Positions 18,020 to 28,413 are shown, counted from the stretch's first letter. The stretch is DNA of 64,000 bases from Caballeronia sp. SBC1 (GCF_011493005.1 NZ_CP049156.1:3286001-3350000), one strand, 5' to 3'. Notes: generated by a model not told the origin, from the sequence alone. Made by a program: numbers and translations.

Positions 18020-18448
18020 TCATTTGCCGCTCCAGCACGCCGCCACTTTGGGCGGCGTGAGTTTTTCCAGCGATCGATTTGACCTGACACCCGTCGCGTC
18101 CAGCGAATAGATTCCGCACGCGTCGTTGACATCGATGGGCTGCGCTTCAATCGAATACCCACCGTTCTGCTCCGACTCGCCGAGCATACGCAACACGTAA
18201 ACCGCCGTGCCCAACGCGGGAGCTTGATCGAAGCCAAGGGGGAGCTTGGCAGCGGCGTCATTGCTCGAAACCGTTCGCGCGCTCTCCACGTATTGAGCGG
18301 CGCGATAAAGCGCAGTCACCGCATCCAGCCGATGCCCTCTTGCCACCTGTTCCCGATAAACCGGCATGGCGAATGTCGCGATGATCGCCGCCACGCCGAC
18401 CGTGATCATCAGTTCGAGCAGCGTGAAGCCCTTGTGTACCGTAGTCAT
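18020..18448 (-). CDS. pilE: Type IV minor pilin PilE
   Basis: A 142-residue prepilin. The type III signal peptide is MTTVHKGFTLLELMI: cleavage after Gly7 leaves an N-methylated Phe and Glu5 of the mature protein is present. A pilin head follows, with a likely C-terminal disulfide (DACGIY and AACWSG). It is the last gene of a five-gene minor-pilin operon and its ATG overlaps the TGA of pilX (ATGA). In this family the minor pilins prime pilus assembly at the inner-membrane platform. Confidence 0.88.
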   Translation of the reverse strand: MTTVHKGFTLLELMITVGVAAIIATFAMPVYREQVARGHRLDAVTALYRAAQYVESARTVSSNDAAAKLPLGFDQAPALGTAVYVLRMLGESEQNGGYSIEAQPIDVNDACGIYSLDATGVRSNRSLEKLTPPKVAACWSGK

Positions 18449-18984
18449 GGCGAACCCTGTTGAAACGGCTTTGCGACAACGCGTCGCCAGTGCCGCACGA
18501 CGCCGTTTTCACCCATTTCAATCTCCTGCTGTAACCACGATTCGTTGTCCGCCATCCGGCCGAAACCGCGGGCGGTGATCAAAAAAGCGCCGGCTTGATC
18601 GTTAGCCCGCACCGGCCAGACTTCGATCAGGCATTGGGGCGGCCGTATTGCGTATGGCCACGATGCAAACGGCGTCACAGCACTCGCCGACGCACCTTCG
18701 AACGAAGCCTTCAGCCGCCATTTATTCGGCTCCGCGGCGAGCGGACCGTTGAGGCTCTTCAGCTCCGGTAGAGAGTCAAGCGCGATGCGGGCGCAGCGGA
18801 TCAACGCGCTGTCGGCGCTGTGAAACGCCTGCACGCGCTCACCTAGATTGGTTGTTGTTCGCGCGCTGACGAGCGCCGCCTCAAGCCATGCGGCGGCGGT
18901 GACCAGCAGCATCGACGACATCAGGAGAACGATCGGCAACGCAATGCCGCGTGAGCGTCTACGTGAGTGGGTACGTTTTTTCAC
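18445..18984 (-). CDS. pilX: Type IV pilus assembly protein PilX
   Basis: A 179-residue PilX-type protein with the N-terminal membrane segment GIALPIVLLMSSMLLVTAAAW, preceded by a run of Arg residues. The likely start is GTG 18984, which shares GTGA with the stop codon of pilW; GAGGG lies upstream. The frame is open for 57 more codons, but these are inside pilW. PilX N-termini lack the usual Glu5, which fits here. It is part of the coupled operon fimT-pilV-pilW-pilX-pilE. Confidence 0.82.
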   Translation of the reverse strand: MKKRTHSRRRSRGIALPIVLLMSSMLLVTAAAWLEAALVSARTTTNLGERVQAFHSADSALIRCARIALDSLPELKSLNGPLAAEPNKWRLKASFEGASASAVTPFASWPYAIRPPQCLIEVWPVRANDQAGAFLITARGFGRMADNESWLQQEIEMGENGVVRHWRRVVAKPFQQGSP

Positions 18985-19790
18985 GACGATTCCGCCCTCG
19001 ATGAGTTCGGTACGTTCGCTACATTGCGCAGTGCGATGCGGCGCCGGAAAACTTGCCGGATGCGACCGTCCGCGGACACGACCGACGCGCCGTCGCAATC
19101 GGCATAACGCGGGCGAGCCGTCGCGCTCGGACTGTCTCCTCGCACGAGCACACACACGTCCACGGCGACGACCAGCGGCCAGCGGTCCTGCGAGATCGCC
19201 GCGGCGTCAACAGAGAACGATGCATCTTTCAGCCAATAGCCGAACTTGATTCGTTCAATCCCCTCGACCAGCGGCTGCCCGGTACCGGGCTTGCCGCTTC
19301 CTTCGCAATACAGCTCGGGCTCGACCGTGGACGAACTCGCCTTCGCGTAATAGCGGTTGACGATCCACTCACCCGCCGATATTTGCCCAAGACAGTCTGT
19401 CGGCGAACCAGACGACGACGGCCACGTCGAGACGGTATCGGCGGCATAGCGGACAACGATGCCATCTGAACGGCTGGCGAGTGTCTCGCACACAGGCGCG
19501 GCGTCGCTACCAGTCGGGCGGCCTGGCGAGCATCCGAACAGCGGCGGGATCTTATCCGCCTGGCCGGCGCCAGCCGGGACGAAACCCGCCATCTGCACTT
19601 GCTGGCCAATCAGGTCGAGCGCGGTGCTTGCTGCGTCGCGCAGACGCGTTGTTTCCGTTGCATGGTCGTAGGCCAACCGCTGCCCGCGATATAGCGAAAT
19701 GGTCGCGAGAACGATCAGCAAGCCGAGCGCCACCGAGATTGATAGCTCGAGCAGCGTATGGCCAGACTGCGGGTGTCTGGAAGCGCTCAT
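18981..19790 (-). CDS. pilW: Type IV pilus minor pilin PilW
   Basis: A 269-residue PilW. The prepilin motif is SGHTLLELSISVALGLLIV (cleavage after Gly10, Glu5 present), the longest of the five minor pilins as usual. A large head domain has several Cys residues for disulfides. Start ATG 19790 shares ATGA with the pilV stop, and its own stop shares GTGA with pilX. I rejected the longer frame to 19970, which lies in pilV. Confidence 0.87.
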   Translation of the reverse strand: MSASRHPQSGHTLLELSISVALGLLIVLATISLYRGQRLAYDHATETTRLRDAASTALDLIGQQVQMAGFVPAGAGQADKIPPLFGCSPGRPTGSDAAPVCETLASRSDGIVVRYAADTVSTWPSSSGSPTDCLGQISAGEWIVNRYYAKASSSTVEPELYCEGSGKPGTGQPLVEGIERIKFGYWLKDASFSVDAAAISQDRWPLVVAVDVCVLVRGDSPSATARPRYADCDGASVVSADGRIRQVFRRRIALRNVANVPNSSRAESS

Positions 19791-20191
19791 CGCGCGAACG
19801 CCACGGTCACGCACGCGAGATTTGCGCCCACGCCCGGCTCCGCGCACGCCGCTTGGCCGTCGCTCAACGCCTGTGCTCGCCATTTCACGACTGCGATGCG
19901 CAAGCCATCTCCACGGTCCAGCACGTCGACGTCGCCATCGGGCAACAGCGCCGCAGCTCGCGTGCGCCATTGCGTCACGAGCGGATCACGATCGGCGTCG
20001 TGACGTATTCCCTCTGCCACGGAATCCGCAATCGATGTGGCCAGTTCGCGCGCCATCAGCGAACGTTCGTTGCGAGCCAGCCACAATTGCGAGCCGATAA
20101 TCCCGAGCGCCGTAATAGCCGTCAGCGACATCGCGATCAGGACTTCGATCAGTGAATCCCCCCGCCCACCCCTGCGCAATGAACGTGTCAT
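19787..20191 (-). CDS. pilV: Type IV pilus modification protein PilV
   Basis: A 134-residue minor pilin. The N-terminal prepilin motif is RGDSLIEVLIAMSLTAI, with the SLIEVL core characteristic of PilV. The start ATG 20191 overlaps the TGA of fimT, so translation is coupled. An upstream in-frame ATG 20206 is possible, but the 4-bp overlap rule kept by all members of this operon favours 20191. Confidence 0.85.
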   Translation of the reverse strand: MTRSLRRGGRGDSLIEVLIAMSLTAITALGIIGSQLWLARNERSLMARELATSIADSVAEGIRHDADRDPLVTQWRTRAAALLPDGDVDVLDRGDGLRIAVVKWRAQALSDGQAACAEPGVGANLACVTVAFAR

Positions 20192-20739
20192 GCCGCCGCT
20201 CCGCACGCGCCTTGCGTCAAACGGGGCCGGCCGCCGGCCGCGAGGCGGATGCAGCGGCGCCCGCGCGCTGCAAGCGACGCCAACGCGTTGTCGCGCGCAC
20301 TGAAGTCGAAGCTGCGAAAGCCACCGATCACCTGGCCCGAGGGCGGTGTAAACGACAACTCACTCCCCGTACCGCCGATAGCAATTCCGCTCGCTGCTGG
20401 CTGCATTCTCAACAGCACGCGCACACCGCCTCGATCGGCGAATAGCGCCCATCCGCACGACCAGTCCGTCAAGCCGCCGTCGCAGGCCTTGCTGGCCGCG
20501 AGACAGGCGTGCGCGGCGTCGATCCGGCACAAGGTCACGCGTGCGCCGCGCCGGATTGCTTCCGAGCGCGCCAGCGTGAGGGTGGACATCATTGTGCGCG
20601 CCCGTGCATCGATCTGGTCGCGCTTGTGCCAGACGACAAGGGACGGCGTAGCGAACGTGGCAACGACAGCGATCACTGCCAGCACGACCGCGAACTCGAC
20701 TAGCGTGAAGCCTGACAAATATCTTGAATTCATCTGCAT
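20188..20739 (-). CDS. fimT: GspH/FimT family pseudopilin
   Basis: A 183-residue prepilin, first gene of the minor-pilin operon. The motif LSGFTLVEFAVVLAVIAVVA has Glu5 of the mature form, and the GspH-like head has SFTPPSGQVIGG and a C-terminal Cys pair. Two starts, ATG 20739 and ATG 20733, are equally good. The 157-bp gap to nrdR must hold the operon promoter. GspH/FimT proteins act as tip components of the type IV pilus; the chromosomal type IV pilus motor genes are not in this window. Confidence 0.86.
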   Translation of the reverse strand: MQMNSRYLSGFTLVEFAVVLAVIAVVATFATPSLVVWHKRDQIDARARTMMSTLTLARSEAIRRGARVTLCRIDAAHACLAASKACDGGLTDWSCGWALFADRGGVRVLLRMQPAASGIAIGGTGSELSFTPPSGQVIGGFRSFDFSARDNALASLAARGRRCIRLAAGGRPRLTQGACGAAA

Positions 20740-20896
20740 CCCTTATCGATTGAACTGGGCCAACGCTCAATCTAAAGAGAATTTTCGATGTCCGCCATTA
20801 GCCGATCGGTCGAGTATCGGACGTGCGAAAGCCCCGACATACTATCGAAACGATCACCGGGTTCAAGCGAGAAAGGACAGAGAAATGCAGAAACGC

Positions 20897-21379
20897 TCAG
20901 CGTTTGCGGGGACTGGATTTGCGCGGCGCGGCGCGGCGGAATTCCTCCAGCACGTCTTCAAATTCGGACACGTCTTCAAAGCGTTTGTAGACCGAAGCAA
21001 AGCGTACGTAGGCAATGGTGTCCAACTGGCGCAGCTCGTTCATCACGAGTTCGCCCAAGCGGTCGCTGCGAACTTCGCGTTCGCCGCTGCCAAGCAACTG
21101 GTATTCGATCCGCGCAACAGCGGCATCAATGGCGTCTGCCGCAACCGGACGCTTGCGCAGCGCCAGTTGCATGCTTGCCACAATCTTCGCGCGATCGAAC
21201 TCGGTGCGGCTGCCATCCTTCTTTACTACCGACGGCAACGCGAGTTCCACGCGCTCATAGGTGGTGAAACGCTTGTCGCAGGCGGGGCAACGCCGCCGCC
21301 GGCGAATGGCCGCCCCATCTTCCGACACGCGCGAATCCGCCACTTGCGTGTCCTCATGCCGGCAAAAGGGGCAGCGCAT
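20897..21379 (-). CDS. nrdR: Transcriptional repressor NrdR
   Basis: A 160-residue regulator that senses ATP/dATP and represses ribonucleotide reductase genes. The N-terminal zinc ribbon has CPFC near residue 3 and [13 protein letters not shown] near 32. An ATP-cone domain covers about 50-140. The start codon lies 3 bp after the glyA stop, so the two form one transcript, as in many beta-proteobacteria. The C-terminal tail is short and basic (RKSSPRKR). Confidence 0.97.
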   Translation of the reverse strand: MRCPFCRHEDTQVADSRVSEDGAAIRRRRRCPACDKRFTTYERVELALPSVVKKDGSRTEFDRAKIVASMQLALRKRPVAADAIDAAVARIEYQLLGSGEREVRSDRLGELVMNELRQLDTIAYVRFASVYKRFEDVSEFEDVLEEFRRAAPRKSSPRKR

Positions 21380-21382
21380 GGC

Positions 21383-22630
21383 TTAGCCGTAGACCGGGAA
21401 TTGCTTGGTCAACACGGCGACCTTCGCGCGTACGCGCTCAAGGTTGGCTTCGTCTTCCGGCGCATCCAGCACGTCGGCAATCAGGTTACCCACTTGCTCG
21501 GCCTCAGCCACGCCGAAACCGCGCGTGGTCATGGCCGGCGAGCCGAGACGCACGCCGCTGGTGACGAATGGCTTTTCCGGATCATTCGGAATGGCGTTCT
21601 TGTTCACCGTGATATGAGCCTTGCCGAGCGCCGCTTCCGCTGCCTTGCCAGTAATGTGCTTCGCGCGCAGATCGACCAGCATCACGTGGCTTTCGGTGCG
21701 GCCCGAAACAATCCGCAGCCCGCGCTTCACCAGCGTTTCGGCCAGTACTCGCGCGTTGTCCGCGACCTGTTGCTGATAAGCCTTGAATTCCGGCGACAAC
21801 GCTTCCTTGAACGCAACAGCCTTACCGGCAATCACGTGCATCAGCGGACCACCTTGAATGCCCGGGAAAATGGCCGAGTTGATTTGCTTCTCGAACTCGG
21901 CTTTCATCAGGATCACGCCGCCGCGCGGGCCGCGCAGGCTCTTGTGGGTCGTGGTCGTGACGAAGTCCGCGAACGGCACCGGATTCGGATAAACACCGGC
22001 GGCGATCAGGCCGGCGTAATGCGCCATGTCGACCATGAAATATGCGCCAACGCTCTTGGCGATCTTCGACAAACGTTCGAAATCGATCTTCAGTGCGAAC
22101 GCCGACGCGCCCGCCACGATCAGCTTCGGCTTGTGCGCTTTAGCAAGCTCTTCGGTCTTGTCGTAGTCAATGTCTTCGGCTTCGTTCAAGCCGTAGCTGA
22201 CCACGTTGAACCACTTGCCGGACATGTTCACCGGCGAGCCGTGCGTAAGGTGACCGCCTTCGGCCAGGCTCATGCCCATGATGGTGTCGCCAGGCTTGAG
22301 CATGGCGAAGAACACACCCTGGTTCGCTTGCGAGCCGGAATTCGGCTGCACGTTGGCGGCCTCAGCGCCAAACAGTTGTTTCACGCGGTCAATTGCCAGT
22401 TGCTCGACAATATCGACGTACTCGCAGCCGCCGTAATAGCGCTTGCCCGGGTAGCCTTCCGCGTATTTATTCGTAAGTTGCGAGCCTTGAGCGGCCATGA
22501 CGGCCGGGCTCGTGTAGTTTTCCGACGCGATCAGTTCGATGTGATCTTCCTGCCGGCGGTTTTCCTGCTCGATCGCCGCAAACAATTCCGGATCGACTTG
22601 GGCGATAGTACTTTGGGCTTTATCAAACAT
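21383..22630 (-). CDS. glyA: Serine hydroxymethyltransferase
   Basis: A 415-residue PLP enzyme that interconverts serine and glycine with tetrahydrofolate. The PLP lysine lies in [14 protein letters not shown], and the N-terminal [15 protein letters not shown] and [14 protein letters not shown] are family signatures. The start is ATG 22630, which gives the usual [10 protein letters not shown]-terminus; the frame continues 65 codons further up without similarity. It heads the glyA-nrdR transcript. Its upstream region is 583 bp long. Confidence 0.97.
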   Translation of the reverse strand: MFDKAQSTIAQVDPELFAAIEQENRRQEDHIELIASENYTSPAVMAAQGSQLTNKYAEGYPGKRYYGGCEYVDIVEQLAIDRVKQLFGAEAANVQPNSGSQANQGVFFAMLKPGDTIMGMSLAEGGHLTHGSPVNMSGKWFNVVSYGLNEAEDIDYDKTEELAKAHKPKLIVAGASAFALKIDFERLSKIAKSVGAYFMVDMAHYAGLIAAGVYPNPVPFADFVTTTTHKSLRGPRGGVILMKAEFEKQINSAIFPGIQGGPLMHVIAGKAVAFKEALSPEFKAYQQQVADNARVLAETLVKRGLRIVSGRTESHVMLVDLRAKHITGKAAEAALGKAHITVNKNAIPNDPEKPFVTSGVRLGSPAMTTRGFGVAEAEQVGNLIADVLDAPEDEANLERVRAKVAVLTKQFPVYG

Positions 22631-23213
22631 ACGTTTTCCGTTGAATGGATGCCAGTTGACCGGATCGCGCGTGCGCATATGCACTGCGCTCGCCAAGAGC
22701 GCGAAGCACGATGGGTCCCAAGCGAGGCGGAAGAGAGAAGCTCCGTTTACGCGAGACGGACAGCCACCGGCAACGCAACGAGCGCGTGCGGATCTCAGCT
22801 GCCCAGGCGAACGGCAAAACGACACCCTGCGCTTCCCGGTGGGTTAATCCACCTTGGATCCGAAGATCCTTGTCGCCAGTTACGCAGGGCTGGAGCGCCC
22901 TAGTTTAATGGGCCGCCTGAGAATAGGCAACTGCCGGAAAACGCGTTAAACAGGCGCTTCCAAGGCCATAAAGTACCGTCAGCCGCCACGTGCAAGCATC
23001 GTCCGGGGGATAAAATTGCCGACCGGGAGCGGAATTTGCGCTCGTTAGCGGCTTGTTTGATCGGATTGAATTACTCACTGACATAAAAACTGACAACTTG
23101 CCGCGTCGCAGCAATGGAAGTACGCTGTCCGGCTTTGCCGCAAGTGCTTGGGTGCCGCCGCGCGAAACCCCTTTCCGTACCCTGACAAGCAACATTACAA
23201 CCGGAATCCGCAC
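22631..23213. other. 583-bp divergent intergenic region between glyA and ydfG
   Basis: It should contain the promoters and leaders of both genes. I looked for a glycine or folate riboswitch on the glyA side and saw no convincing conserved core. Short open frames here overlap on both strands and resemble no family. Confidence 0.5.
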
Positions 23214-23960
23214 ATGATCGTATTTGTCACTGGCGCGTCCGCCGGCTTCGGCGCAGCCATTGCCCGCACGTTTGTAAAAGGCGGCCATCGCGTGATTGCA
23301 ACCGCGCGCCGCAAAGACCGCCTGCTGGCGCTGTCGCAAGAACTCGGCGACGCCCTGCTTCCCGTTGAACTCGACGTTCGCGACGAATCGGCGATCAAAT
23401 CAGCTCTCGCGGCGCTCCCGGACGCATTTTCGCAGATCGACGTACTCGTCAACAACGCCGGCCTGGCGCTCGGACTGGAACCGGCGCAGCGCGCGAGCCT
23501 CGACGACTGGAACAACATGATCGATACCAACTGCAAGGGGCTCGTCACGGTCACGCACGCGTTGTTGCCTGGCATGGTCGAACGCAATCGCGGGCACGTA
23601 TTCAATCTGGGTTCGGTCGCAGCCACGTATCCCTACGCGGGCGGCAACGTTTATGGCGCGACCAAGGCGTTCGTACGCCAGTTCAGCCTGAACCTGCGCG
23701 CGGATCTGATCGGCACGGCGTTGCGCGTAACCGACATAGAACCGGGCCTGTGCGGTGGTACTGAATTCTCGAACGTTCGCTTCAAAGGTGACGACTCGAA
23801 GGCCTCGAATGTCTATAAGGACATGCAGCCGCTGACTCCCGAGGACATTGCCGACTCTATCTACTGGATCGCCACGCGCCCGGCGCACGTGAATATCAAC
23901 ACTATCGAGTTGATGCCGGTCGCGCAGTCGTTCGCCCCGTTGACCGTTTACCGCGGCTGA
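23214..23960 (+). CDS. ydfG: NADP-dependent short-chain dehydrogenase (YdfG-like)
   Basis: A 248-residue classical SDR. The N-terminal FVTGASAGFGAAIARTF binds NADP, NNAGLALGLEPA is the NNAG motif, and YGATKAFVRQF provides Tyr and Lys of the active site. It aligns with E. coli YdfG, a serine and 3-hydroxy acid dehydrogenase, including the ending NINTIELMPVAQSFAPLTV. I used ATG 23214; a longer frame begins at 23148 without support. Confidence 0.92.
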   Translation: MIVFVTGASAGFGAAIARTFVKGGHRVIATARRKDRLLALSQELGDALLPVELDVRDESAIKSALAALPDAFSQIDVLVNNAGLALGLEPAQRASLDDWNNMIDTNCKGLVTVTHALLPGMVERNRGHVFNLGSVAATYPYAGGNVYGATKAFVRQFSLNLRADLIGTALRVTDIEPGLCGGTEFSNVRFKGDDSKASNVYKDMQPLTPEDIADSIYWIATRPAHVNINTIELMPVAQSFAPLTVYRG

Positions 23961-24064
23961 TCCAGGCCAGTGATTACTCCAGGCGCCCAGCCGATAGTTG
24001 CCGGAAAGCAGCGGCCGGCAGCACGATTCGACGGACGTTTTGCGGCTTCCGGTAAAATGCGCAG

Positions 24065-24586
24065 ATGAACATGTCCACCAGCGAGCCTCGGCAGGCGAAT
24101 GGCCTCTTGACCTTCGATTGGCCGCTCCGGGTCTATTACGAAGACACTGACGCCGGCGGTATCGTCTTCTACGCGAACTACCTGAAGTTTTTCGAACGGG
24201 CGCGCACTGAATGGTTGCGCGCGTGTGGCATCGACCAGCGTGCGCTGGCCGAGTCGGACGGCGTATTGTTCGTGGTCAAGCGCACGGCGCTGGAATACTC
24301 GGCGCCCGCGCGCCTCGACGACCTCATTCATGTAGTGAGCCGGATCGAGCGTATTGGCCGGGCATCGGTGGATTTCCATCAGGAAGCGTGGCGGGACGGC
24401 ACCTTGCTGGCTTCCGGCGACATCAAGGTGGCGTCAGTCAGCCTCGGCGCCATCCGGCCAGTGGGGATTCCCGCATCGGTGCTTAATGGATTACGTCGCG
24501 GACCGCAAAAATCTGTGTCAAGTAACGCGTCAACCGTGGCGATGTCAGCACCGTTTAAATCATCTTGTTCAGAAAAACCCATGTAG
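24065..24586 (+). CDS. ybgC: Tol-Pal system-associated acyl-CoA thioesterase YbgC
   Basis: A 173-residue hot-dog thioesterase. YYEDTDAGGIVFYANYLKFFERAR carries the catalytic Asp and the family motif, and AERTALEYSAPARL-like sequence continues the fold. YbgC precedes tolQ across proteobacteria. The last 25 residues (after RRGPQKS) are a polar tail beyond the usual domain end, so the true protein may use a tail that is not conserved. The gap to tolQ is 189 bp, longer than usual, and could hold a tolQ promoter. Confidence 0.92.
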   Translation: MNMSTSEPRQANGLLTFDWPLRVYYEDTDAGGIVFYANYLKFFERARTEWLRACGIDQRALAESDGVLFVVKRTALEYSAPARLDDLIHVVSRIERIGRASVDFHQEAWRDGTLLASGDIKVASVSLGAIRPVGIPASVLNGLRRGPQKSVSSNASTVAMSAPFKSSCSEKPM

Positions 24587-24775
24587 ACAAAGACCTTTTG
24601 ACTCCATCCAGACCTGAACTGAAATGAATCGAGCCTGCGTGCCATCAGGCATGCAGCAGAAGTACCGAGCATGTGCTGGCAGGACCGTTCTACGCTTTCA
24701 GTCGTTTGTCGAAAGCCTGACAATTCCCGGCGAGTGCACCTCGGACGCCCCTTTGGGACGTAACAGCGGACTTTT

Positions 24776-25453
24776 ATGAACACTACACAAGACCTGTCGA
24801 TCGTTTCTCTCGTTATCCATGCAAGCCTGCTGGCGCAGGCCGTCATGGCGCTGCTGCTGATACTGTCGTTGTTGTCGTGGACTTACATCATTCGCAAGTG
24901 GTTTGCCATTCGGCGCGCACGAAATCAGACCGAGCGCTTCGAACGCGATTTCTGGTCGGGCGGCGACCTGCAGGCGCTTTATCAAAGTGCTGCCAACAAC
25001 CGCCACACCATTGGTGCACTGGAGCGGATCTTCGAATCGGGCATGCGTGAGTTCCTCAAGGGCAAAGAGCGCCGCATGAGCGATCCGGCTGCCATTCTCG
25101 ACGGCTCCCGCCGCGCGATGCGTGCAGCGTTCCAGCGTGAAATGGACGTGCTCGAAGTGAACCTCGCGTTTCTCGCGTCGGTGGGTTCGGTCAGTCCGTA
25201 TATTGGTTTGTTCGGCACGGTCTGGGGGATCATGAATTCGTTCCGCGGGCTCGCTAACGTACAGCAGGCAACGCTTGCGAACGTGGCGCCGGGCATTGCC
25301 GAGGCGCTTGTGGCTACGGCAATCGGCCTGTTCGCCGCGATTCCGGCGGTGGTGGCGTACAACCGCTACGCACACGATATTGACCGCCTGGCCATCCGCT
25401 TCGAGACGTTTATTGAAGAGTTCTCGAACATCTTGCAGCGTCAGGCTCACTAA
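24776..25453 (+). CDS. tolQ: Tol-Pal system protein TolQ
   Basis: A 225-residue inner-membrane protein with three transmembrane segments: about 15-37, 130-155 and 165-190. It forms with TolR the proton-driven motor that energises TolA and keeps the outer membrane attached at division. YIGLFGTVWGIMNSF and AEALVATAIGLFAAIPAVVAYN are its two most conserved stretches, matching MotA/ExbB. It begins tolQRA, in which tolR and tolA overlap. Confidence 0.97.
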   Translation: MNTTQDLSIVSLVIHASLLAQAVMALLLILSLLSWTYIIRKWFAIRRARNQTERFERDFWSGGDLQALYQSAANNRHTIGALERIFESGMREFLKGKERRMSDPAAILDGSRRAMRAAFQREMDVLEVNLAFLASVGSVSPYIGLFGTVWGIMNSFRGLANVQQATLANVAPGIAEALVATAIGLFAAIPAVVAYNRYAHDIDRLAIRFETFIEEFSNILQRQAH

Positions 25454-25463
25454 GGAGTTCAGA

Positions 25464-25910
25464 ATGGCCGGAGGTCCAATGCGTTCCAGCATGCGCGGCA
25501 GTTCACGGCGCGCCATGTCCGACATCAACGTCGTGCCGTACATTGACGTAATGCTCGTGCTCCTTGTCATTTTCATGGTGACCGCCCCGCTCGTCTCGCC
25601 TTCCATCGTTAACCTGCCGACTGTCGGCAACGCAGCGCCGCAGGAGCAAACGCCCCCGGTCGTGGTCAATATCAATGCCAACGGCAGCATGAACGTGCGC
25701 TACAAGGACGACGGCGGTGCGGCACAGCAGCAGAACATGACGGAGGCCGATCTCAAGACGTTCGTGCTGAATCGGCAGGAGTTGCATCCCGACCAGCCCG
25801 TGGTAATCGCCGCCGACAAGACCGTGAAATATGAAGTCGTCATGAACGTGATGTCCGATATGAAAGCGCGAGGCGTCAAACGGGTTGGATTGTTAGTCAA
25901 ATCGCAATGA
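25464..25910 (+). CDS. tolR: Tol-Pal system protein TolR
   Basis: A 148-residue ExbD-like protein. After a short basic N-terminus comes a single transmembrane segment INVVPYIDVMLVLLVIFMVTAP, in which Asp is the channel proton residue. The rest is a periplasmic domain. AAGGAG lies 7 bp before ATG 25464. Its TGA overlaps the tolA ATG (ATGA). A longer frame from 25275 runs inside tolQ and is not used. Confidence 0.97.
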   Translation: MAGGPMRSSMRGSSRRAMSDINVVPYIDVMLVLLVIFMVTAPLVSPSIVNLPTVGNAAPQEQTPPVVVNINANGSMNVRYKDDGGAAQQQNMTEADLKTFVLNRQELHPDQPVVIAADKTVKYEVVMNVMSDMKARGVKRVGLLVKSQ

Positions 25911-27004
25911 TGAATCGGCAGCCCAGTGGGCACCCTGGCGCGCGGACCAGCGCGCGCCCCGTCCGTCCGCCGCGTGAACGCGGGACATGGAAGGCGTTCG
26001 CGCTCGCCGCGCTGATGCATGTGCTGCTCGGCATCCTGCTGTATCACGGCGTCAACTGGCAAAACAACACCCCGGCGGGTTCCGAGGCCGAACTGTGGAC
26101 CGAGATCCCGGATCTGTCGGCGCCTACCCCCCGCCCTGTTCCGCCGCCCGCCCCGCCGATCAAGGTGCAGCCCGCGCCGCCGCCGGCCAAGGATGAGGAA
26201 GCTGACATCGCATTGCAGGAAAAGAAGCGTAAACAGCAGGAAGCGGTGGCGCGTGCCGCGCAACTCGCTGAACAGCAGCGCGCACAGCAGTTGGCCGACC
26301 AGGAAGCCGAGGCCAAGCGTCAGCAGCAGCTCGCGGCGCAGCAAGCCGCGCAACAAGCTGCTTTAGCGGCGCAAAAAGCGGCTCAGGACAAGCAGAAACA
26401 GGCCGATAAGCAAAAGCAGCTTGCTCAGCAAAAGCTCGACCAGCAGAAGACGCAACAGGCTAAAGAGAAGGAAGCTGACGCAGCGAAAGCCGCGGAACAG
26501 CAGAAGGAAGCCGAAACGAAGGCACAAGAACAGGCAGAGGCCAAGGCCAAGGCGCAAGCGGATGCCAAGGCGAAAGCCAAGGCCCAGGCCGACGCTCAGG
26601 CGAAGGCCAAGCTTGACAAGGAACGTAGCGCCCGGCTCGCGGCCTTGCAGGGTCAGGCGGGTGGCGGCACGAGCGAGAGCGGCGAAGGACTGGCCAAGAG
26701 CGGCACAGGTCGTGGCGCGGGTGGAACAGCCACATCGGCGGGATATTCTGAGAAGGTGCAGCGCCGCGTGCGCCCGAACATTGTGTGGGCGGGGGAAACG
26801 GCGGGACTTGAAACCGTGGTCTCGGTACGTGTTTCGCCCGCGACCGGCACGCTGTTGTCGGCCTCAATCCAGCGCTCGAGCGGTAATGAGCAGTGGGACC
26901 AGGCCGCACTACGGGCAGTTCAGCGCTCGGATCCGATGCCTCTGGACACCAACGGCCAGGCGCCCGGCACGTTTTTGATCACATTGCGTCCGGCGGGTGG
27001 TTGA
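25907..27004 (+). CDS. tolA: Cell envelope integrity protein TolA
   Basis: A 365-residue protein: cytoplasmic basic N-terminus, one transmembrane segment (about 25-45), a proline-rich stretch, a very long Gln/Ala/Lys-rich helical domain II (about 100-250) and a C-terminal globular domain (about 275-365; [24 protein letters not shown]). It spans the periplasm and links the TolQR motor to TolB and Pal. The long helix is low in complexity and will vary in length between strains. Confidence 0.95.
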   Translation: MMNRQPSGHPGARTSARPVRPPRERGTWKAFALAALMHVLLGILLYHGVNWQNNTPAGSEAELWTEIPDLSAPTPRPVPPPAPPIKVQPAPPPAKDEEADIALQEKKRKQQEAVARAAQLAEQQRAQQLADQEAEAKRQQQLAAQQAAQQAALAAQKAAQDKQKQADKQKQLAQQKLDQQKTQQAKEKEADAAKAAEQQKEAETKAQEQAEAKAKAQADAKAKAKAQADAQAKAKLDKERSARLAALQGQAGGGTSESGEGLAKSGTGRGAGGTATSAGYSEKVQRRVRPNIVWAGETAGLETVVSVRVSPATGTLLSASIQRSSGNEQWDQAALRAVQRSDPMPLDTNGQAPGTFLITLRPAGG

Positions 27005-27120
27005 ACGGACATGGTAAAACGACAGTGCACAATGAGCCCCGATGGGAACGAATTGTGCATTCGGCGGTCTGTTCTGCTGCCGCCGGTAGTTTAAAAATCG
27101 CATTTTCTGGAACCAGATAC

Positions 27121-28413
27121 ATGAGTTTGATGACGAAGCTTGGCCTGAAAACGCTTGTTGCATCCTGCCTGATTGCCGCGGGTACCGCCGCACACGCGCA
27201 GTTGAATGTGCTCGTGACGGGCGTGGGTTCTACCCAATTTCCTATTGCCACCGCCACGTTTGCCAACGAAGCGACTTCGCCTCAGCAGATCAGCGCGATC
27301 GTTCGTCAGGATCTGGCGCGCAGCGGCAAGTTCACGAATATCGATGCGGGCGCTACGCCTGTGTCGGAAACGGATTCCGTCGACCTCGGCAGCTGGAAGG
27401 CAAAGGGAGCAGACGCGTTCGTGTCGGGCAGCGTGAATCGCCTGCCGAACGGTCAGTACGAAGTGCGCTTCCGCCTGTACGACACGGTTAAGCAGCAAAG
27501 CCTGGGCGGCCTGTCCCTCGTCAGCCCGGAAAGCGGTCTGCGGATGAGCGCGCACAAGATTGCGGACTACATCTACGCAAAGTTACTGGGCGATCGCGGT
27601 GTTTTCGCGACGCGCCTCTCGTACGTGATCAAGACCGGCGGCCGTTACCAGTTGCAGATTTCGGACTCCGATGGCCAGGATGCGCGCATTGCGCTGTCCA
27701 GCCCCGAGCCGATCATCTCGCCGGCGTGGTCGCCTGACGGCACCAAGGTCGCGTACGTCTCATTCGAAAAGAAAAAACCCATTGTTTATATCCACGACCT
27801 GCCGACAGGCAAGCGTGTGATCGTATCGAATCAGAAGGGCAATAACAGTGCACCGGCGTGGTCGCCGGATGGCCGCAAGCTTGCGGTCGCCCTGTCGACT
27901 ACCGGCAACACGCAGATTTTCCAGGTGAACGCGGACGGTAGCGGTTTGCGTCGCCTGACACAGGGCAGCTCGATTGACACCGAGCCGGCTTACTCTCCCG
28001 ATGGCAACACGATTTATTTCACGAGCGACCGCGGCGGCCAGCCTCAGATCTACAAGATGTCGGCGAATGGCGAAAGCGCCGGCCAGGCACAGCGCGTCAC
28101 ATTTACGGGCAATTACAATACAAGCCCGCGAGTGAGCCCGGACGGCAAGCAGATTGCGTACATTTCGCGTGTTGGCGGCGGCTTCAAGCTGTATTTGCTG
28201 GACCTCGCGTCCGGCACGGCGACTGGCCTGACTGACACCACGCATGACGAATCGCCTAGTTTTGCGGCGAATGGTCAGTACATCCTCTACGCCACCCAGG
28301 TGAACGGGCGTGGCGTGTTGGCGGCTGTGTCGACCGATGGTCGTACGCGGCAAGTCTTGTCGCTTCAGGGGGGCAGCGTACGCGAGCCGTCCTGGGGCCC
28401 GTTCATGCAATAA
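27121..28413 (+). CDS. tolB: Tol-Pal system translocation protein TolB
   Basis: A 430-residue periplasmic protein. Signal peptide: residues 1 to about 26 (ending AHAQL). The N-terminal domain covers about 30-165, and a six-bladed beta-propeller of repeated [12 protein letters not shown] motifs about 190-430 binds Pal. ATG 27121 gives the signal peptide; the open frame extends 76 codons upstream into tolA, which I reject. The 116-bp gap to tolA has no hairpin. Confidence 0.97.
   Translation: MSLMTKLGLKTLVASCLIAAGTAAHAQLNVLVTGVGSTQFPIATATFANEATSPQQISAIVRQDLARSGKFTNIDAGATPVSETDSVDLGSWKAKGADAFVSGSVNRLPNGQYEVRFRLYDTVKQQSLGGLSLVSPESGLRMSAHKIADYIYAKLLGDRGVFATRLSYVIKTGGRYQLQISDSDGQDARIALSSPEPIISPAWSPDGTKVAYVSFEKKKPIVYIHDLPTGKRVIVSNQKGNNSAPAWSPDGRKLAVALSTTGNTQIFQVNADGSGLRRLTQGSSIDTEPAYSPDGNTIYFTSDRGGQPQIYKMSANGESAGQAQRVTFTGNYNTSPRVSPDGKQIAYISRVGGGFKLYLLDLASGTATGLTDTTHDESPSFAANGQYILYATQVNGRGVLAAVSTDGRTRQVLSLQGGSVREPSWGPFMQ

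Noticed and set aside
20249..22903. An 884-codon open frame on the plus strand across nrdR and glyA.
   Set aside because: It is antisense to two well-supported genes; its composition (Arg/His/Gln-rich) is that of a shadow of GC-rich third positions.
22631..23213. A possible riboswitch upstream of glyA.
   Set aside because: I could not match a glycine or folate riboswitch core; no conserved paired core was visible by eye.
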